50,745 nt of DNA from Microbacterium schleiferi (GTDB taxonomy: Bacteria > Actinomycetota > Actinomycetes > Actinomycetales > Microbacteriaceae). A program made the translations under genes and the position numbers. The stretch spans positions 1-50,745 of the forward strand of contig NZ_JAJGNI010000014.1 of the NCBI RefSeq assembly GCF_020781975.1. Direction: 5' to 3'. Positions 1 through 8,095 of this stretch are shown in pieces. Under the pieces are notes generated by a model, which was not told the origin of the DNA, searched no databases, and was given only the letters and a program-made list of their open reading frames with translations. Position 1 is the first letter of the stretch, and every line of letters starts with the position of its first letter.

Positions 1-44
1 ACTTGAAATCCGTCATCGTTCCGTCCGTCCAATCTCCGCCAAGC

Positions 45-528
45 ATGCTCAAGCTTCACGATTTTTGCAACAGAGCCCGAGACGCTGTACCGGATGCTGT
101 GGCTTCGGCTTCGCGTGTTCGTGGTCGAGCAGCGCGCGGCCTACCCGGAACTCGACGGCCGCGACATCGAGCCCGGCGCGGAGCTGATGTGGGCGAGCGA
201 CGGCGATGAGGTGCTGTCCACCCTGCGCATCCTCGTGGACCCGACCGAGATGCGCATCGGGCGGGTTGCCACTGACGCCGCAGCCCGCGGGCGCGGCATC
301 GCGGCAGAGCTCATGCGTCGCGCCGTCGCTCGATGCGAGGAGCGGGAACCCGGGGTGCCGATCGTGCTCGACGCACAATCTCAGCTCGCCGACTGGTACG
401 CGCGTTTCGGGTTCGAGGTATCGGGTCCGGCGTTCTCGGAGGACGACATCCCGCACGTACCGATGCGCCGCCCCGCGGGAGGCGGCTGGCGCCCGTCGAA
501 CCCCCGCCAACAAGCCCGATCCCGCTGA
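45..528 (+). pseudogene. ElaA-type GNAT N-acetyltransferase, frameshifted
   Basis: GNAT-fold acyltransferase that would transfer an acetyl group from acetyl-CoA; the substrate is unknown. The main frame from 94 carries the ElaA signatures LRLRVFVVEQ, YPELDGRD, the acetyl-CoA loop RGRGIAAELMRRA and a C-terminal WYARFGFEVSGP. It has no start codon of its own upstream of the conserved ETLYRML segment. An ATG at 45 in another frame reads MLKLHDF, the normal ElaA N terminus. The frames join perfectly if one T is removed from the run at 62-66, giving MLKLHDFATEPETLYRML and a 160-residue protein, the usual family length. I infer a single-base insertion, real or a sequencing error. Internal initiation at 94 would lose the first strand. 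Confidence 0.72.
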
Positions 529-568
529 GCCAGCCCGCACTGCCGGCTCGTTCGGCGCGTGCTGGCTC
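527..568. terminator. Possible terminator between convergent genes
   Basis: An 8-bp inverted repeat GAGCCAGC / GCTGGCTC (527-534 and 561-568) with a nested GCCG/CGGC pair lies between the acetyltransferase and the convergent hydrolase. On the plus strand it is followed by a T-rich stretch. It overlaps the last two bases of the acetyltransferase stop region. Confidence 0.35.
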
Positions 569-618
569 GTTTGGTATTGGTGGAGGATGCCGACCTCGCG
601 ATCTGAGGGCTCGACGCC

Positions 619-1416
619 TTAACCGGTCAGGCGCTCGCGCAGGAAGTCGACCAGGAGTTCGTTCGCGCGATGGGTCGGGTGGGCGGGGACGTCTGCCGAG
701 GCATCCGTCAGTACGGAGTGCGCGTTAGCGGGGATGCCGTGAGGATTGCCGGGCGACGAGTCGATCTCGAACGCACGCCAGCCCTCGCCGAGCAGGCGCT
801 CGAAGGCGGCGAAGCGCTGCGGCGGCACGCTGCGGTCCTGCGTGAATCGAAGTCCGAGGGCACACAGGCCGTCCGCGGCGCGGCGGCTGACCGCCGCCTC
901 CTCGATAATGCTCAGACCCGTCGCCGACTTACCTGCCCCGATCGGCGGCGGCATCGCCGGCTGCGAAAGCACGGGGGCCAGCACGCTCTCGTCAGCTGCT
1001 GCGGCGAGCGCGAATCCGCCCGAGAAGCACATCCCGATCACGCCCACACCGGGCCCGCCGCATTCGGCATGCAGTTGGCGGGCGAGTGCCCGCAGATAAT
1101 GGGCGATCGGCCGGTCGGCGCGGCGCGCGAAGGCCGCGAACTCCCGCGAGACGCACATACGAAGCGCCGAGCCCGCGATGTATCCGCCGCTGATGGGACG
1201 CTCCGGCGTGCCGATCACCGACGGCATCGCGACCCGAAAACCGGCCGCAACCAGGCGCTCCCCGAGAGCGATCACCTCGGGGGTGGCTCCCGGTAACTCG
1301 GGGACCAGGATGACTCCCGGCCCGTCGCCCCGGTAGTAGACGTCGTGGCGTACCCCCTCGTGCTCGAAGGGGATCATCTGCCACTGCGCGAGAAGCTCGC
1401 TCACGCGCTCAGTCAA
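619..1416 (-). CDS. Dienelactone hydrolase-family protein
   Basis: A 265-residue alpha/beta hydrolase of the dienelactone hydrolase type. The nucleophile elbow is GMCFSGG (near residue 138), so the nucleophile is cysteine as in true DLH enzymes. An oxyanion region lies near VILVPELPG and a likely catalytic histidine in NAHSVLTD near the C terminus. The substrate is not predictable. The start is TTG; it overlaps the stop of the upstream hydrolase gene by four bases (TTGA), which suggests translational coupling and supports this start over the GTG four codons further in. No signal peptide is visible, so it is cytoplasmic. Confidence 0.8.
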   Translation of the reverse strand: MTERVSELLAQWQMIPFEHEGVRHDVYYRGDGPGVILVPELPGATPEVIALGERLVAAGFRVAMPSVIGTPERPISGGYIAGSALRMCVSREFAAFARRADRPIAHYLRALARQLHAECGGPGVGVIGMCFSGGFALAAAADESVLAPVLSQPAMPPPIGAGKSATGLSIIEEAAVSRRAADGLCALGLRFTQDRSVPPQRFAAFERLLGEGWRAFEIDSSPGNPHGIPANAHSVLTDASADVPAHPTHRANELLVDFLRERLTG

Positions 1417-2216
1417 TCACTCGTGGCGAAGAACTCGACGCCGGCGGCCCGGAAGTCGCGGGACCCTGGGGTGTTGAAGTGGTGCCGGTCGGGGATCTCG
1501 ACGAACGTGCCGTTCGGAGTCGCCTCGGCAAGGCGCCGCGACCGCGGAAGAATCGCGTCTTCGCTGCCGGTCGCAAACAGCACGGGCTGTTGCGGAGGCC
1601 GGTCGGGGTCGGGGTCGCCGTCCTCACCGAAACGCATTCCCTCGGCGAGCGCGACGAGAGCTGTCAGATCGTTGCCCGGGACTCGCTCGGCCAGGGTCAC
1701 GTAGTTGTTGGTGACCTTGTCGGTCACCGGAGTGCCGTCGGCGACATACGCCTTCGCCTGGTCGAGCTGGAGGCGTGCCAGCGGCGTGCCGTCGGGGATG
1801 CCGCCGAGAACTGCACGGCTCACCAGCTGCGGGCGGTCGACAGCGAGCTGCCATCCAACCCGAGCGCCGAGCGAATAGCCGAGGTAGCGCGCGGAGTCGA
1901 TCAGGTACGTGTCGAGCACTGTTGCGAGGTCGTCGATGAACGCGGGCATCTCGTACGCGCGAGGATCGTGCGGCTTGTCGCTCGCACCGTGTCCGCGCTG
2001 ATCCACGCCGAGAACGCGGAATCCGGCGCGAGTGAGGTCGCGGACCCAGCCGGTGTTCACCCAGTTGTCGCGGCAGCTCGACGAGAACCCGTGGACCGCG
2101 AGCACAGTCTCGGCGTCGGGATCGCCCCACGAGTACGTGGCGATGCGGTACCCCTCGCCCACCATGACGTACTGCGGGTCGGGCATTTCGGTCAGCGGGC
2201 GCGGTGCGGCATCCAT
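1413..2216 (-). CDS. Alpha/beta hydrolase
   Basis: A 267-residue soluble alpha/beta-hydrolase-fold enzyme. Visible landmarks are the oxyanion loop VHGFSSS, the strand VLGVDQRGHGASDKP, the nucleophile elbow GYSLGARVG with catalytic serine, an acidic residue in ATGSEDAILP and the catalytic histidine in DRHHFNTPGS. This arrangement is typical of esterases, epoxide hydrolases and C-C hydrolases, and the exact substrate cannot be read from it. It is the first gene of a two-gene unit, overlapping the next hydrolase by four bases. The divergent promoter region towards the LysR gene at 2264 is absent because that gene reads in the same direction and ends just upstream. Confidence 0.82.
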   Translation of the reverse strand: MDAAPRPLTEMPDPQYVMVGEGYRIATYSWGDPDAETVLAVHGFSSSCRDNWVNTGWVRDLTRAGFRVLGVDQRGHGASDKPHDPRAYEMPAFIDDLATVLDTYLIDSARYLGYSLGARVGWQLAVDRPQLVSRAVLGGIPDGTPLARLQLDQAKAYVADGTPVTDKVTNNYVTLAERVPGNDLTALVALAEGMRFGEDGDPDPDRPPQQPVLFATGSEDAILPRSRRLAEATPNGTFVEIPDRHHFNTPGSRDFRAAGVEFFATSD

Positions 2217-2263
2217 GGGCCCATTCTTCCGCGGGCACGGGGAAGCGGGGTCGGATGCCGAGG

Positions 2264-3220
2264 TCAGACCCTTTCCAGGGCCTGGGCTGCCCGCTGTATT
2301 GCAGCGAGCGCGGCGCCCACCGACGGCACTGACCGAGCACTGCGCCGCGTGATGGCCGAGACACGGCGCGGAGCATGGTCGGCGAGCGGATGCACGGTCA
2401 CGTCGGGGTTTCGGCTCGCACGAAGGGCGAGGGAGGGAAGGACGGCGACTGCCATGCGCGTGGCGACCAGTGCCTGCACGACGACGTAGTCATCAGTGCT
2501 GTGACGGATGTCGGGAGTGAACCCCGCAGCCGAGGTCGAGGTCAACAGGTGTTTGCGGCAGCTGATGCATCCGGTCACCCACTGTTCGTCGGCAAGATCG
2601 TCGAGCCGGATCTCGGACCGCGCCGTCAGCGGATGCCCGGGGGGAAGGACGATCTGGAGTGGATCAACCCCGAGGGGGGTGCGATCAGCGTCGGCCGGAA
2701 CCGAGACGTGTCCATCGTCGTACTCGAAGACGATGGCGATATCGCACGCCCCCTCCTCGAGCGCGCGGAGGGCCTCGGGTGGTTCGAGCTGCTCCAGCCG
2801 CAGATCGATCCCCGGAAACCTCTCGGCCAGGTCGCTGACGGCACGCGCCGCGATCGTGGCGCTGGCCGAAGGGAAGGATGCGATCCTCACGCGGCCCGCG
2901 CGCAGGTGAGCGTGGTCGGCGAGCTCGTGCTCGGCGTCATGCAGAGCTGCAGCGAGGGCGTCGGCGTGACGCAGCAGGGCGCGCCCGGCATCCGTCACGA
3001 CCACCCCGCGGCCCTCCCGCGCAAGGAGGGGAACGCCGGCGACCGCTTCGAGGCGCCGGACGTGTTGGCTGACCGCCGGCTGCGTCCAGCCGAGCACCTG
3101 GGCAGCGCCGGTGAGTGATCCGGTGCGTCCGACCTCGCGGAAGATCAGGATGCTGCGGGGGTCGAGCGCCGGCAGGGCGCGCGGCGCATCCAGGTCGGCG
3201 TGCGTCTCGTGCGGTTCCAT
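2264..3220 (-). CDS. LysR-family transcriptional regulator
   Basis: A 318-residue LysR regulator. The N-terminal winged helix-turn-helix is visible as FREVGRTGSLTGAAQVLGWT followed by QPAVSQHVRRLEAVAGVPLL (residues about 27-67). The effector domain follows with LPPGHPL and the central segment VVQALVATRMAVAVLPSLAL. It is divergent from the racemase gene at 3306 and lies 47 bp upstream of the two-hydrolase unit on the same strand, so either could be its target. A small palindrome sits in the 85-bp divergent interval. The effector is unknown. Confidence 0.85.
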   Translation of the reverse strand: MEPHETHADLDAPRALPALDPRSILIFREVGRTGSLTGAAQVLGWTQPAVSQHVRRLEAVAGVPLLAREGRGVVVTDAGRALLRHADALAAALHDAEHELADHAHLRAGRVRIASFPSASATIAARAVSDLAERFPGIDLRLEQLEPPEALRALEEGACDIAIVFEYDDGHVSVPADADRTPLGVDPLQIVLPPGHPLTARSEIRLDDLADEQWVTGCISCRKHLLTSTSAAGFTPDIRHSTDDYVVVQALVATRMAVAVLPSLALRASRNPDVTVHPLADHAPRRVSAITRRSARSVPSVGAALAAIQRAAQALERV

Positions 3221-3254
3221 GTCACCCCATTCATTAGCACTGCTTTGGTTTCTT

Positions 3255-3266
3255 CATACAAGTATG
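3255..3266. promoter_or_regulatory. Palindrome, possible LysR operator
   Basis: CATAC-AA-GTATG, a perfect 5-bp inverted repeat, sits in the 85-bp divergent interval between the LysR gene and the racemase gene. A third copy of the half-site (AGTAT) follows at about 3278-3283. LysR proteins usually bind AT-rich dyads in such intervals; the assignment is inference. Confidence 0.4.
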
Positions 3267-3305
3267 CCGTTGTGCTGAAGTATCGCGCGGTGGTCTTGTT
3301 GAAGC

Positions 3306-3995
3306 ATGAAAACCATCGGCCTGCTGGGCGGCATGAGCTGGGAATCCACCGCGGAGTACTACCGCATCGCGAACCAGACGGTGCGCGATCGGATGGGCGG
3401 GCTGCACTCCGCGAAGATCCTGCTCGACTCCGTCGACTTCGCCGAGATCGGCCTGATGCAACGCGAGGATCGGTGGGGCGATGCGGCCGACCTTCTCGCG
3501 ACTCACGCGCGCGGGTTGCAGGATGCCGGCGCCGAGATGGTGCTCATCTGCACCAACACGATGCACAAGGTCGCACCAGAGGTCTCTGCGGCGATCGATG
3601 TTCCGCTGCTGCACATCGCGGATGCCGCTGCAGTTGCGGTCCGCGCCGCCGGACTGTCTCGGGTCGGGCTCTTGGGCACGGCATTCACGATGGAGCAGAC
3701 CTTCTACCGGGAACGCCTGGCCGAACACGGCTTGGACGTCGTCATCCCCGGTGATAGGGACCGCGACCTCGTGCACCGCGTGATCTTCGACGAGCTCGCC
3801 ATGGGCATTGTCAGCGACGAGTCCCGCGCCTCGTACCGCCGGATCATCGAGGGCCTGGTCGCCGATGGTGCTGAGGGAATCATCCTGGGCTGCACCGAGA
3901 TCGAACTGCTCGTAACGGGGGAGGACTGCCCCGTCCCGGTGTTCCCGACCGCCCGCCTGCACATCGAGGCGGCGGTCGAGGCAGCCTTCGCGTGA
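3306..3995 (+). CDS. Aspartate/glutamate racemase-family protein (YgeA type)
   Basis: A 229-residue PLP-independent racemase of the Asp/Glu racemase superfamily. The N terminus MKTIGLLGGMSWESTAEYY is diagnostic. The two catalytic cysteines are present: one in ICTNTMHK (near residue 81) and one in LGCTEIELL (near residue 195), in the order found in E. coli YgeA, which acts on several amino acids. Length matches the family. It stands alone on the plus strand, divergent from a LysR regulator and convergent with the VOC gene. Inference: it interconverts L- and D-amino acids in the cytoplasm under control of that regulator. Confidence 0.88.
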   Translation: MKTIGLLGGMSWESTAEYYRIANQTVRDRMGGLHSAKILLDSVDFAEIGLMQREDRWGDAADLLATHARGLQDAGAEMVLICTNTMHKVAPEVSAAIDVPLLHIADAAAVAVRAAGLSRVGLLGTAFTMEQTFYRERLAEHGLDVVIPGDRDRDLVHRVIFDELAMGIVSDESRASYRRIIEGLVADGAEGIILGCTEIELLVTGEDCPVPVFPTARLHIEAAVEAAFA

Positions 3996-4019
3996 TCTAC
4001 AGCCCGGGAGTGCGACGCG

Positions 4020-4433
4020 TCAGTCGGTGAGCTGCTGAATGCGGATGAGGTTGCCGGCGGGGTCGCGCACCGCGCAGTCCCGCACGCCGTAGTCCTGATC
4101 GATCGGCTCCTGCACGATCTCGGCACCGGCGGCCTCGAGAGCCGCGAAGGTTGCGTCGAGGTCGCGGGTTGCCAGGTTGATCCCGAAGTACGAGCCCTTC
4201 GCGATCAGCTCCAGCAGTGTCGTGCGCTCCTGGTCGGTCAGTCCGGGGGTAGCGGCCGGCGGATGCAGCACGATCGCGGTGTCGGGCTGGCCTGCCGGAC
4301 CGACCGTGATCCAGCGCAGGTCCTCGTACCCGACATCCAGCCGCACCTCGTACCCGAGAACGTCGCGGTAGAAGGCGAGCGACTGCTCGGGCTCGAGATG
4401 AGGAAGAAAGCTCGAGTGAATAGTGGTCTGCAT
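4020..4433 (-). CDS. VOC (glyoxalase/bleomycin-resistance) family protein
   Basis: A 137-residue VOC-fold protein. It opens HSSFLPHLEPEQSLAFYRDVLGYEV, carries YFGINLATRDLDATFAALEAAGAEIV, and ends YGVRDCAVRDPAGNLIRIQQ, the usual two beta-alpha-beta-beta-beta halves. The long open frame continues upstream to 5228, but that extension is antisense to another gene, so I place the start at the ATG whose product begins MQTTIHSSF. Closely related proteins are commonly encoded next to a short AraC regulator like the one at 5191; here a broken oppositely oriented gene separates the two. Function beyond metal-dependent binding or lyase chemistry is unknown. Confidence 0.85.
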   Translation of the reverse strand: MQTTIHSSFLPHLEPEQSLAFYRDVLGYEVRLDVGYEDLRWITVGPAGQPDTAIVLHPPAATPGLTDQERTTLLELIAKGSYFGINLATRDLDATFAALEAAGAEIVQEPIDQDYGVRDCAVRDPAGNLIRIQQLTD

Positions 4434-4540
4434 ACCCGTCACGGTAGTGGCCGAATCCGGTGTGCGCTTCTCGATTCGTGACCGATAGGGGCGCCCGCGA
4501 CCCACTGTCGCGCGTCGGCGGCGTGACTTACCCTTCGGGC

Positions 4541-5213
4541 ATGGACCGTGACGAGCTCGAGCAGTGGCTGTTGGATTCCGACCCCACACTGCGGTGGCAG
4601 GTGCAGCGCGATCTGACGGGCGCGCCCGAAGAGGTGTGGCAGGCGACGCGGGCGAGCATGGCGCATGAAGGCGACGCCGCGCGGCTGCTCGCGCTGCAGG
4701 ATGCCGATGGCCAGTGGGCTGGGGGCGCCTACTTTCCGGCGGGGTATACGGGCGAGGGACCAGGCCAGCCGTGGACCGGTGCGCGGCATCCTGGCGTATG
4801 AGCAACTCACGGGCGATGACACCCTGGCGAAGGTCCGTCATCGCGGGGAGGAGTATCTGCTCGAGCGCCGCTTGCGCTACCGCCTGTCGACGGGCGAGCC
4901 GGTGGGGACGTGGGCGGATCTGCTGATGTACCCCTACCGGCACCCGCATACGGCGCTGAAGGCCGTCGACTACTTCACCGAGGCTGCCGCTCACGACGGC
5001 GTTCGACCCGACCTCCGCATTGCCGAGACCATCGACAGAGTTCGGGACGCACGGCAGCCCGACGGCAGATGGCTGCAAGGCGACAAACTCGAGGGCGCAG
5101 TGTGGTTCCCCCTGGACGTCGAACCGGGTGAACCGTCGAAGTGGGTGACGTTTCTCGCGCTGCGCGCGCTTCAGCGCTGGGATGCTGCGGTCAGCGCCGG
5201 ATCGGCCGCGTGA
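4541..5213 (+). pseudogene. Squalene-cyclase-like (terpenoid cyclase fold) protein, internally deleted
   Basis: Two frames carry parts of one protein. From ATG 4541 the first reads MDRDELEQWLLDSDPTLRWQ, then QDADGQWAGGAYFPAGY and ends soon after GPGQPWT. The second, one frame away, resumes at about 4785 with RGILAYEQLTGDD and continues through EEYLLERRLRY, PYRHPHTALKAVDYF and PDGRWLQGDK to the stop at 5213. Family members as I recall them are about 310 residues and contain 80-90 residues between these blocks; here they are absent and the frame changes at about 4780. I therefore read this as an internal deletion of roughly 260 bp. It overlaps the end of the convergent AraC gene by 23 bp. Confidence 0.7.
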
Positions 5214-5598
5214 CCTGTTTCGCGACACAGGGAATCAGGCCCGCCGCGTCATGTTCGGCGAGCGCCCGATAAGCACTCGGCGGCATTCCGACGAGCTCGG
5301 TGAACCGGGTGCTGAAGGTGCCGAGGGACGCGCAACCCACCGCCAGCGACACCTCGGTGACGCTGAGATCTCCCCGTCGCAGCAGTGTCATGGCGCGCTC
5401 GATCCGGCGGGTCATGAGGTACGAGTACGGGCTCTCACCGAAGGCCGCCTTGAACTTTCGGCTCAGGTGCCCCGCTGACATGTGGGCGCCCCGGGCGAGT
5501 TCCTCGACACCCAGGGGCGCGGCGTACTCGCGGTCGATGCGGTCCCGGACGCGGCGCAGGAGCGCGAGATCGCGAAGATCGTCGGGATTCGGAGGCAT
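5191..5598 (-). CDS. Short AraC-family regulator
   Basis: A 135-residue protein that consists almost only of the AraC DNA-binding domain: first helix-turn-helix at GVEELARGAHMSAGHLSRKF, second at LSVTEVSLAVGCASLGTFSTRF, then the family hallmark LVGMPPSAYR. No ligand-binding domain is present. The open frame extends upstream to 5901 but that part is antisense to the PNPOx gene, so the start is placed at the ATG giving MPPNPDDLRDL. Regulators of this size normally pair with a VOC gene such as the one at 4020 on the same strand, and I infer that the two once formed a unit. Confidence 0.84.
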   Translation of the reverse strand: MPPNPDDLRDLALLRRVRDRIDREYAAPLGVEELARGAHMSAGHLSRKFKAAFGESPYSYLMTRRIERAMTLLRRGDLSVTEVSLAVGCASLGTFSTRFTELVGMPPSAYRALAEHDAAGLIPCVAKQVTRPIRR

Positions 5599-5661
5599 GG
5601 TGCCCCGAGTCTCACACGATGTGGCGCGCTCTGTCGACGCTGGTGCGGCAGGATCGAGGGC

Positions 5662-6051
5662 ATGGCCACGGCTCTCACCCACGACGGGCAGCGCTTCGTC
5701 TCGGACTACCACCTCGCAACACTGTCGACGCTCGCGCCCTCCGGGCTCCTCCACGTCGTCGCGGTCGGATTCAGCTTCGCAGACGGTCTGGTGCGGATCA
5801 TCACGATGGACGGTAGCCAGAAGGTGCGCAACATCGAACGGGATGGTCGCGCTACCGTCGCGCAGATCGCGGGCCCTCAGTGGCTGAGCATTGCGGGGCA
5901 CGCGACGGTGTCGCGCGATCCGGATGCCGTCGCGCGCGCCGTGGAACTCTATGCGGCGCGGTACCGGCAGCCGCAGCCCAATCCGCGCCGGGTGGCGATC
6001 GAGCTGCGGCCCGAGAAGATCATGGGTTCCGCGGGACTCGTGGCACCGTAG
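5662..6051 (+). CDS. Pyridoxamine 5'-phosphate oxidase-fold protein (F420/flavin type)
   Basis: A 129-residue split-barrel protein. It shows LATLSTLAPSGLLHVVAVGF, KVRNIERDGRATVAQI and the beta-strand PQWLSIAGHATVSRDPD, a pattern seen in the small F420-dependent reductases and PNPOx relatives of actinobacteria (the TIGR03618-like group). The ATG at 5662 follows GGATCGAGGGC, an acceptable ribosome-binding site; the longer frame upstream is antisense to the AraC gene. Inference: a cytoplasmic flavin- or F420-dependent reductase. It is 29 bp upstream of the FAD oxidoreductase and probably shares its transcript. Confidence 0.78.
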   Translation: MATALTHDGQRFVSDYHLATLSTLAPSGLLHVVAVGFSFADGLVRIITMDGSQKVRNIERDGRATVAQIAGPQWLSIAGHATVSRDPDAVARAVELYAARYRQPQPNPRRVAIELRPEKIMGSAGLVAP

Positions 6052-6080
6052 CGTCGTAGTACTGAGCCCGGAGGACAGTC

Positions 6081-7370
6081 ATGGCACGAACGCCGCAGCA
6101 TGATGTGGTCGTTGTCGGTGCCGGGCTGGCAGGACTTCGGGCAGCGATCACGCTCGGACACGCCGGACGCGACGTTGTCGTTCTCGAGGCTGCAGACACC
6201 GTCGGTAGCCGGCAGCGCACTGACGCCGTCGACGGCTTTCTGCTTGATCGCGGGTTCCAAGTGCTCAATCCCGCCTATCCCGCGGTGCGGCGCTGGGTGG
6301 ACATTCAGGCGCTACGCCTGAAGCCGTTCCCCGTCGGGGTGCAGGTGCGGCGCGAGCGCGGCCTCGCGACGCTGGCAGATCCGCGCCGGCATCCGTCGAT
6401 TCTCGCCGCGACACTTCGCAGTGGTCTTCTCGCGCCACGGGACGTTGCCGGACTGGTGCGTTGGGCCGCAACGGCGCTCAGCGCTCCCCGGCGCGTGATC
6501 CGCCAAGCCGCCGCCGGCCGCGATCTGCCGGTGCATGAGGCGTGGGATCGTGCCGGACTGACCGGCCCGCTGAGAACCGCGGTGCTCGAGCCGTTCCTTT
6601 CCGGCGTCATCGCTGACGGGAGCTTCGAGACCTCCGACGCCTTCGTTCGGCTGCTGATTCGCATGTTCGCGCTGGGCCGCCCGGGCCTGCCCGAGCGCGG
6701 CATCCAGGCCCTTCCCGAACAGCTCGCCGCCTACGCCCGGACGCTCGGCGCCGAAATCGCCGTGCAGCGTCGCGTGACCGCCCTCCGTGAGACTGCCGCG
6801 GGCGTCGAGGTCGCTGTTGCCGGGGCAGACCCGGTGAGCGCTGACGCGGTGATCGTCGCCGTCGGACCGGAGGCGGCATCAGGACTCGCGCCGATTCCCG
6901 TGCCGAGGACCCGCGGCCTGCAGACGTGGTGGTTCGCGACGGACGCCGCGCCGTCGGCATCCGGCATGATCGCGGTGGACGGCACGCGCGCCGGACCGGT
7001 CGTGAACACGGCGGTGATGTCGCACGCCGTGCCCTCGTATGCGCCGAAGGGCATGCACCTCGTCCAGGCGACCTGCCTGCTGCCGCCGGCGACACACCGA
7101 GGTTCCTTCGATTCTCCGACCGAGGCGCAGGTACGGCGGCACGCCTCTCAGATCTGGGGTACGGATGCCACTGACTGGCGCTTGTTGCGACGCGATGACA
7201 TCCCGCACGCGCTGCCGGCGCAGTCAGTGCCGCTGCGAACCGTCACGCGCGCGCGACTCTCGGAACGCGTCTACATCGCGGGCGATCACCGCGACACCGC
7301 GTCGATTCAGGGCGCGCTGGTTTCCGGCGACCGGGTTGCCCGCGCTCTTATCGCCGGGGCGCCCAGCTGA
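6081..7370 (+). CDS. FAD-dependent oxidoreductase (amine oxidase/phytoene desaturase-like)
   Basis: A 429-residue flavoprotein. The N-terminal Rossmann dinucleotide-binding motif is VVVVGAGLAGLRAAITL (residues 9-25) with the acidic strand end VVVLEAADTVGSR. The FAD C-terminal motif is ERVYIAGDHRDTASIQGALVSGDRVA. LDRGFQVLNPAYPAVRRW is typical of bacterial carotenoid-desaturase-like and amine-oxidase-like proteins of actinobacteria. No carotenoid genes are nearby, so the substrate is unknown. ATG at 6081 is preceded by GGAGGACAGTC. It probably forms a unit with the PNPOx gene upstream. Confidence 0.85.
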   Translation: MARTPQHDVVVVGAGLAGLRAAITLGHAGRDVVVLEAADTVGSRQRTDAVDGFLLDRGFQVLNPAYPAVRRWVDIQALRLKPFPVGVQVRRERGLATLADPRRHPSILAATLRSGLLAPRDVAGLVRWAATALSAPRRVIRQAAAGRDLPVHEAWDRAGLTGPLRTAVLEPFLSGVIADGSFETSDAFVRLLIRMFALGRPGLPERGIQALPEQLAAYARTLGAEIAVQRRVTALRETAAGVEVAVAGADPVSADAVIVAVGPEAASGLAPIPVPRTRGLQTWWFATDAAPSASGMIAVDGTRAGPVVNTAVMSHAVPSYAPKGMHLVQATCLLPPATHRGSFDSPTEAQVRRHASQIWGTDATDWRLLRRDDIPHALPAQSVPLRTVTRARLSERVYIAGDHRDTASIQGALVSGDRVARALIAGAPS

Positions 7371-7387
7371 AAGAAGCCGCCAGCGCG

Positions 7388-8095
7388 CTACGGCGCGGGC
7401 GGTGGCGCGAAGTGGCGCGAGCGCGCGATGTCGCGAGCAGCGTCGGTGCGCAGGAAGGCGAGGATTGCGGCCGCGCCCTCCGGCTCCGACGACGTCGCGG
7501 CAATCGCGCCCGAGAACACGGTGTCGATCGCGCAGTCCTGGGGCAAAACGCCCAGCACACTGACACCCGGGCTGCCGACGAGCTCACTCAGCTGCTGAAA
7601 GCCGAGATCGACGTCGCCATCGGCGAGAAGGCGCGCGACAGGGATGCCGGGCCTCGCCTGGACCAGCCGATCACCGACTTCCGCGCTCAGGCCCCAGTCC
7701 TCAATCATCGACACCAGTGCGGTGCCGCTCGGACCGGTCGAGTAGCCGATCTTCCTCGCCTCCCGAATCGCCTCCCGCACAGCGGCGGCATCCGGGAATG
7801 CGGGATCGGAGACCGCGGTCGCCGGAGCGTCAGTGCCCGACGGAGCGCCCACTGCCACCTGCGACAGCACGAGGGGCGCCACGGATGCCGCCACGACGTG
7901 TCCGCCGGCGGCGAGCTTCGCTAGCGCACCGTCGGCAAGGAAGACGAGGTCGAACTCTTCGCCGGCGGCGACCCGGTCAGCCGCGTCGACTCCACCGACC
8001 GACTCGATCTCGACGTGCCCGAGCCCGGCATCGTCGGCGGCCGCCATGAGGTCGGCAAGCAGCAGCCGCGTCGCCATCGACGAAATGGCCTTCAC
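7388..8095 (-). CDS. Substrate-binding-domain protein without signal peptide
   Basis: A 235-residue protein resembling the periplasmic type II binding fold (ModA/YvgK-like). Visible elements are FDLVFLADGALAKLAAGGHV, KIGYSTGPSGTALVSMI, the domain return ADGDVDLGFQQLSEL and VLGVLPQDCAIDTVFSGAIA. Its N terminus (MKAISSMATRLLLADLM) lacks a lipobox or signal peptide, so it is predicted to be cytoplasmic, unlike transporter-associated relatives. It is the last gene of the protocatechuate operon and overlaps the aldo/keto reductase by four bases (ATGA). Related proteins in other actinobacteria are known only as conserved companions, as far as I can say; a sensor or catalytic role is speculation. 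Confidence 0.7.
   Translation of the reverse strand: MKAISSMATRLLLADLMAAADDAGLGHVEIESVGGVDAADRVAAGEEFDLVFLADGALAKLAAGGHVVAASVAPLVLSQVAVGAPSGTDAPATAVSDPAFPDAAAVREAIREARKIGYSTGPSGTALVSMIEDWGLSAEVGDRLVQARPGIPVARLLADGDVDLGFQQLSELVGSPGVSVLGVLPQDCAIDTVFSGAIAATSSEPEGAAAILAFLRTDAARDIARSRHFAPPPAP

Noticed and set aside
4434..5228. 402-residue open frame including the VOC protein
   Set aside because: The extra 265 N-terminal residues are antisense to the cyclase-like gene and low in family similarity; the VOC domain has its own ATG.
7371..7410. Hairpin between the FAD oxidoreductase and the binding-protein gene
   Set aside because: GC-rich but imperfect and overlapping the coding end; weaker than the other hairpins reported.
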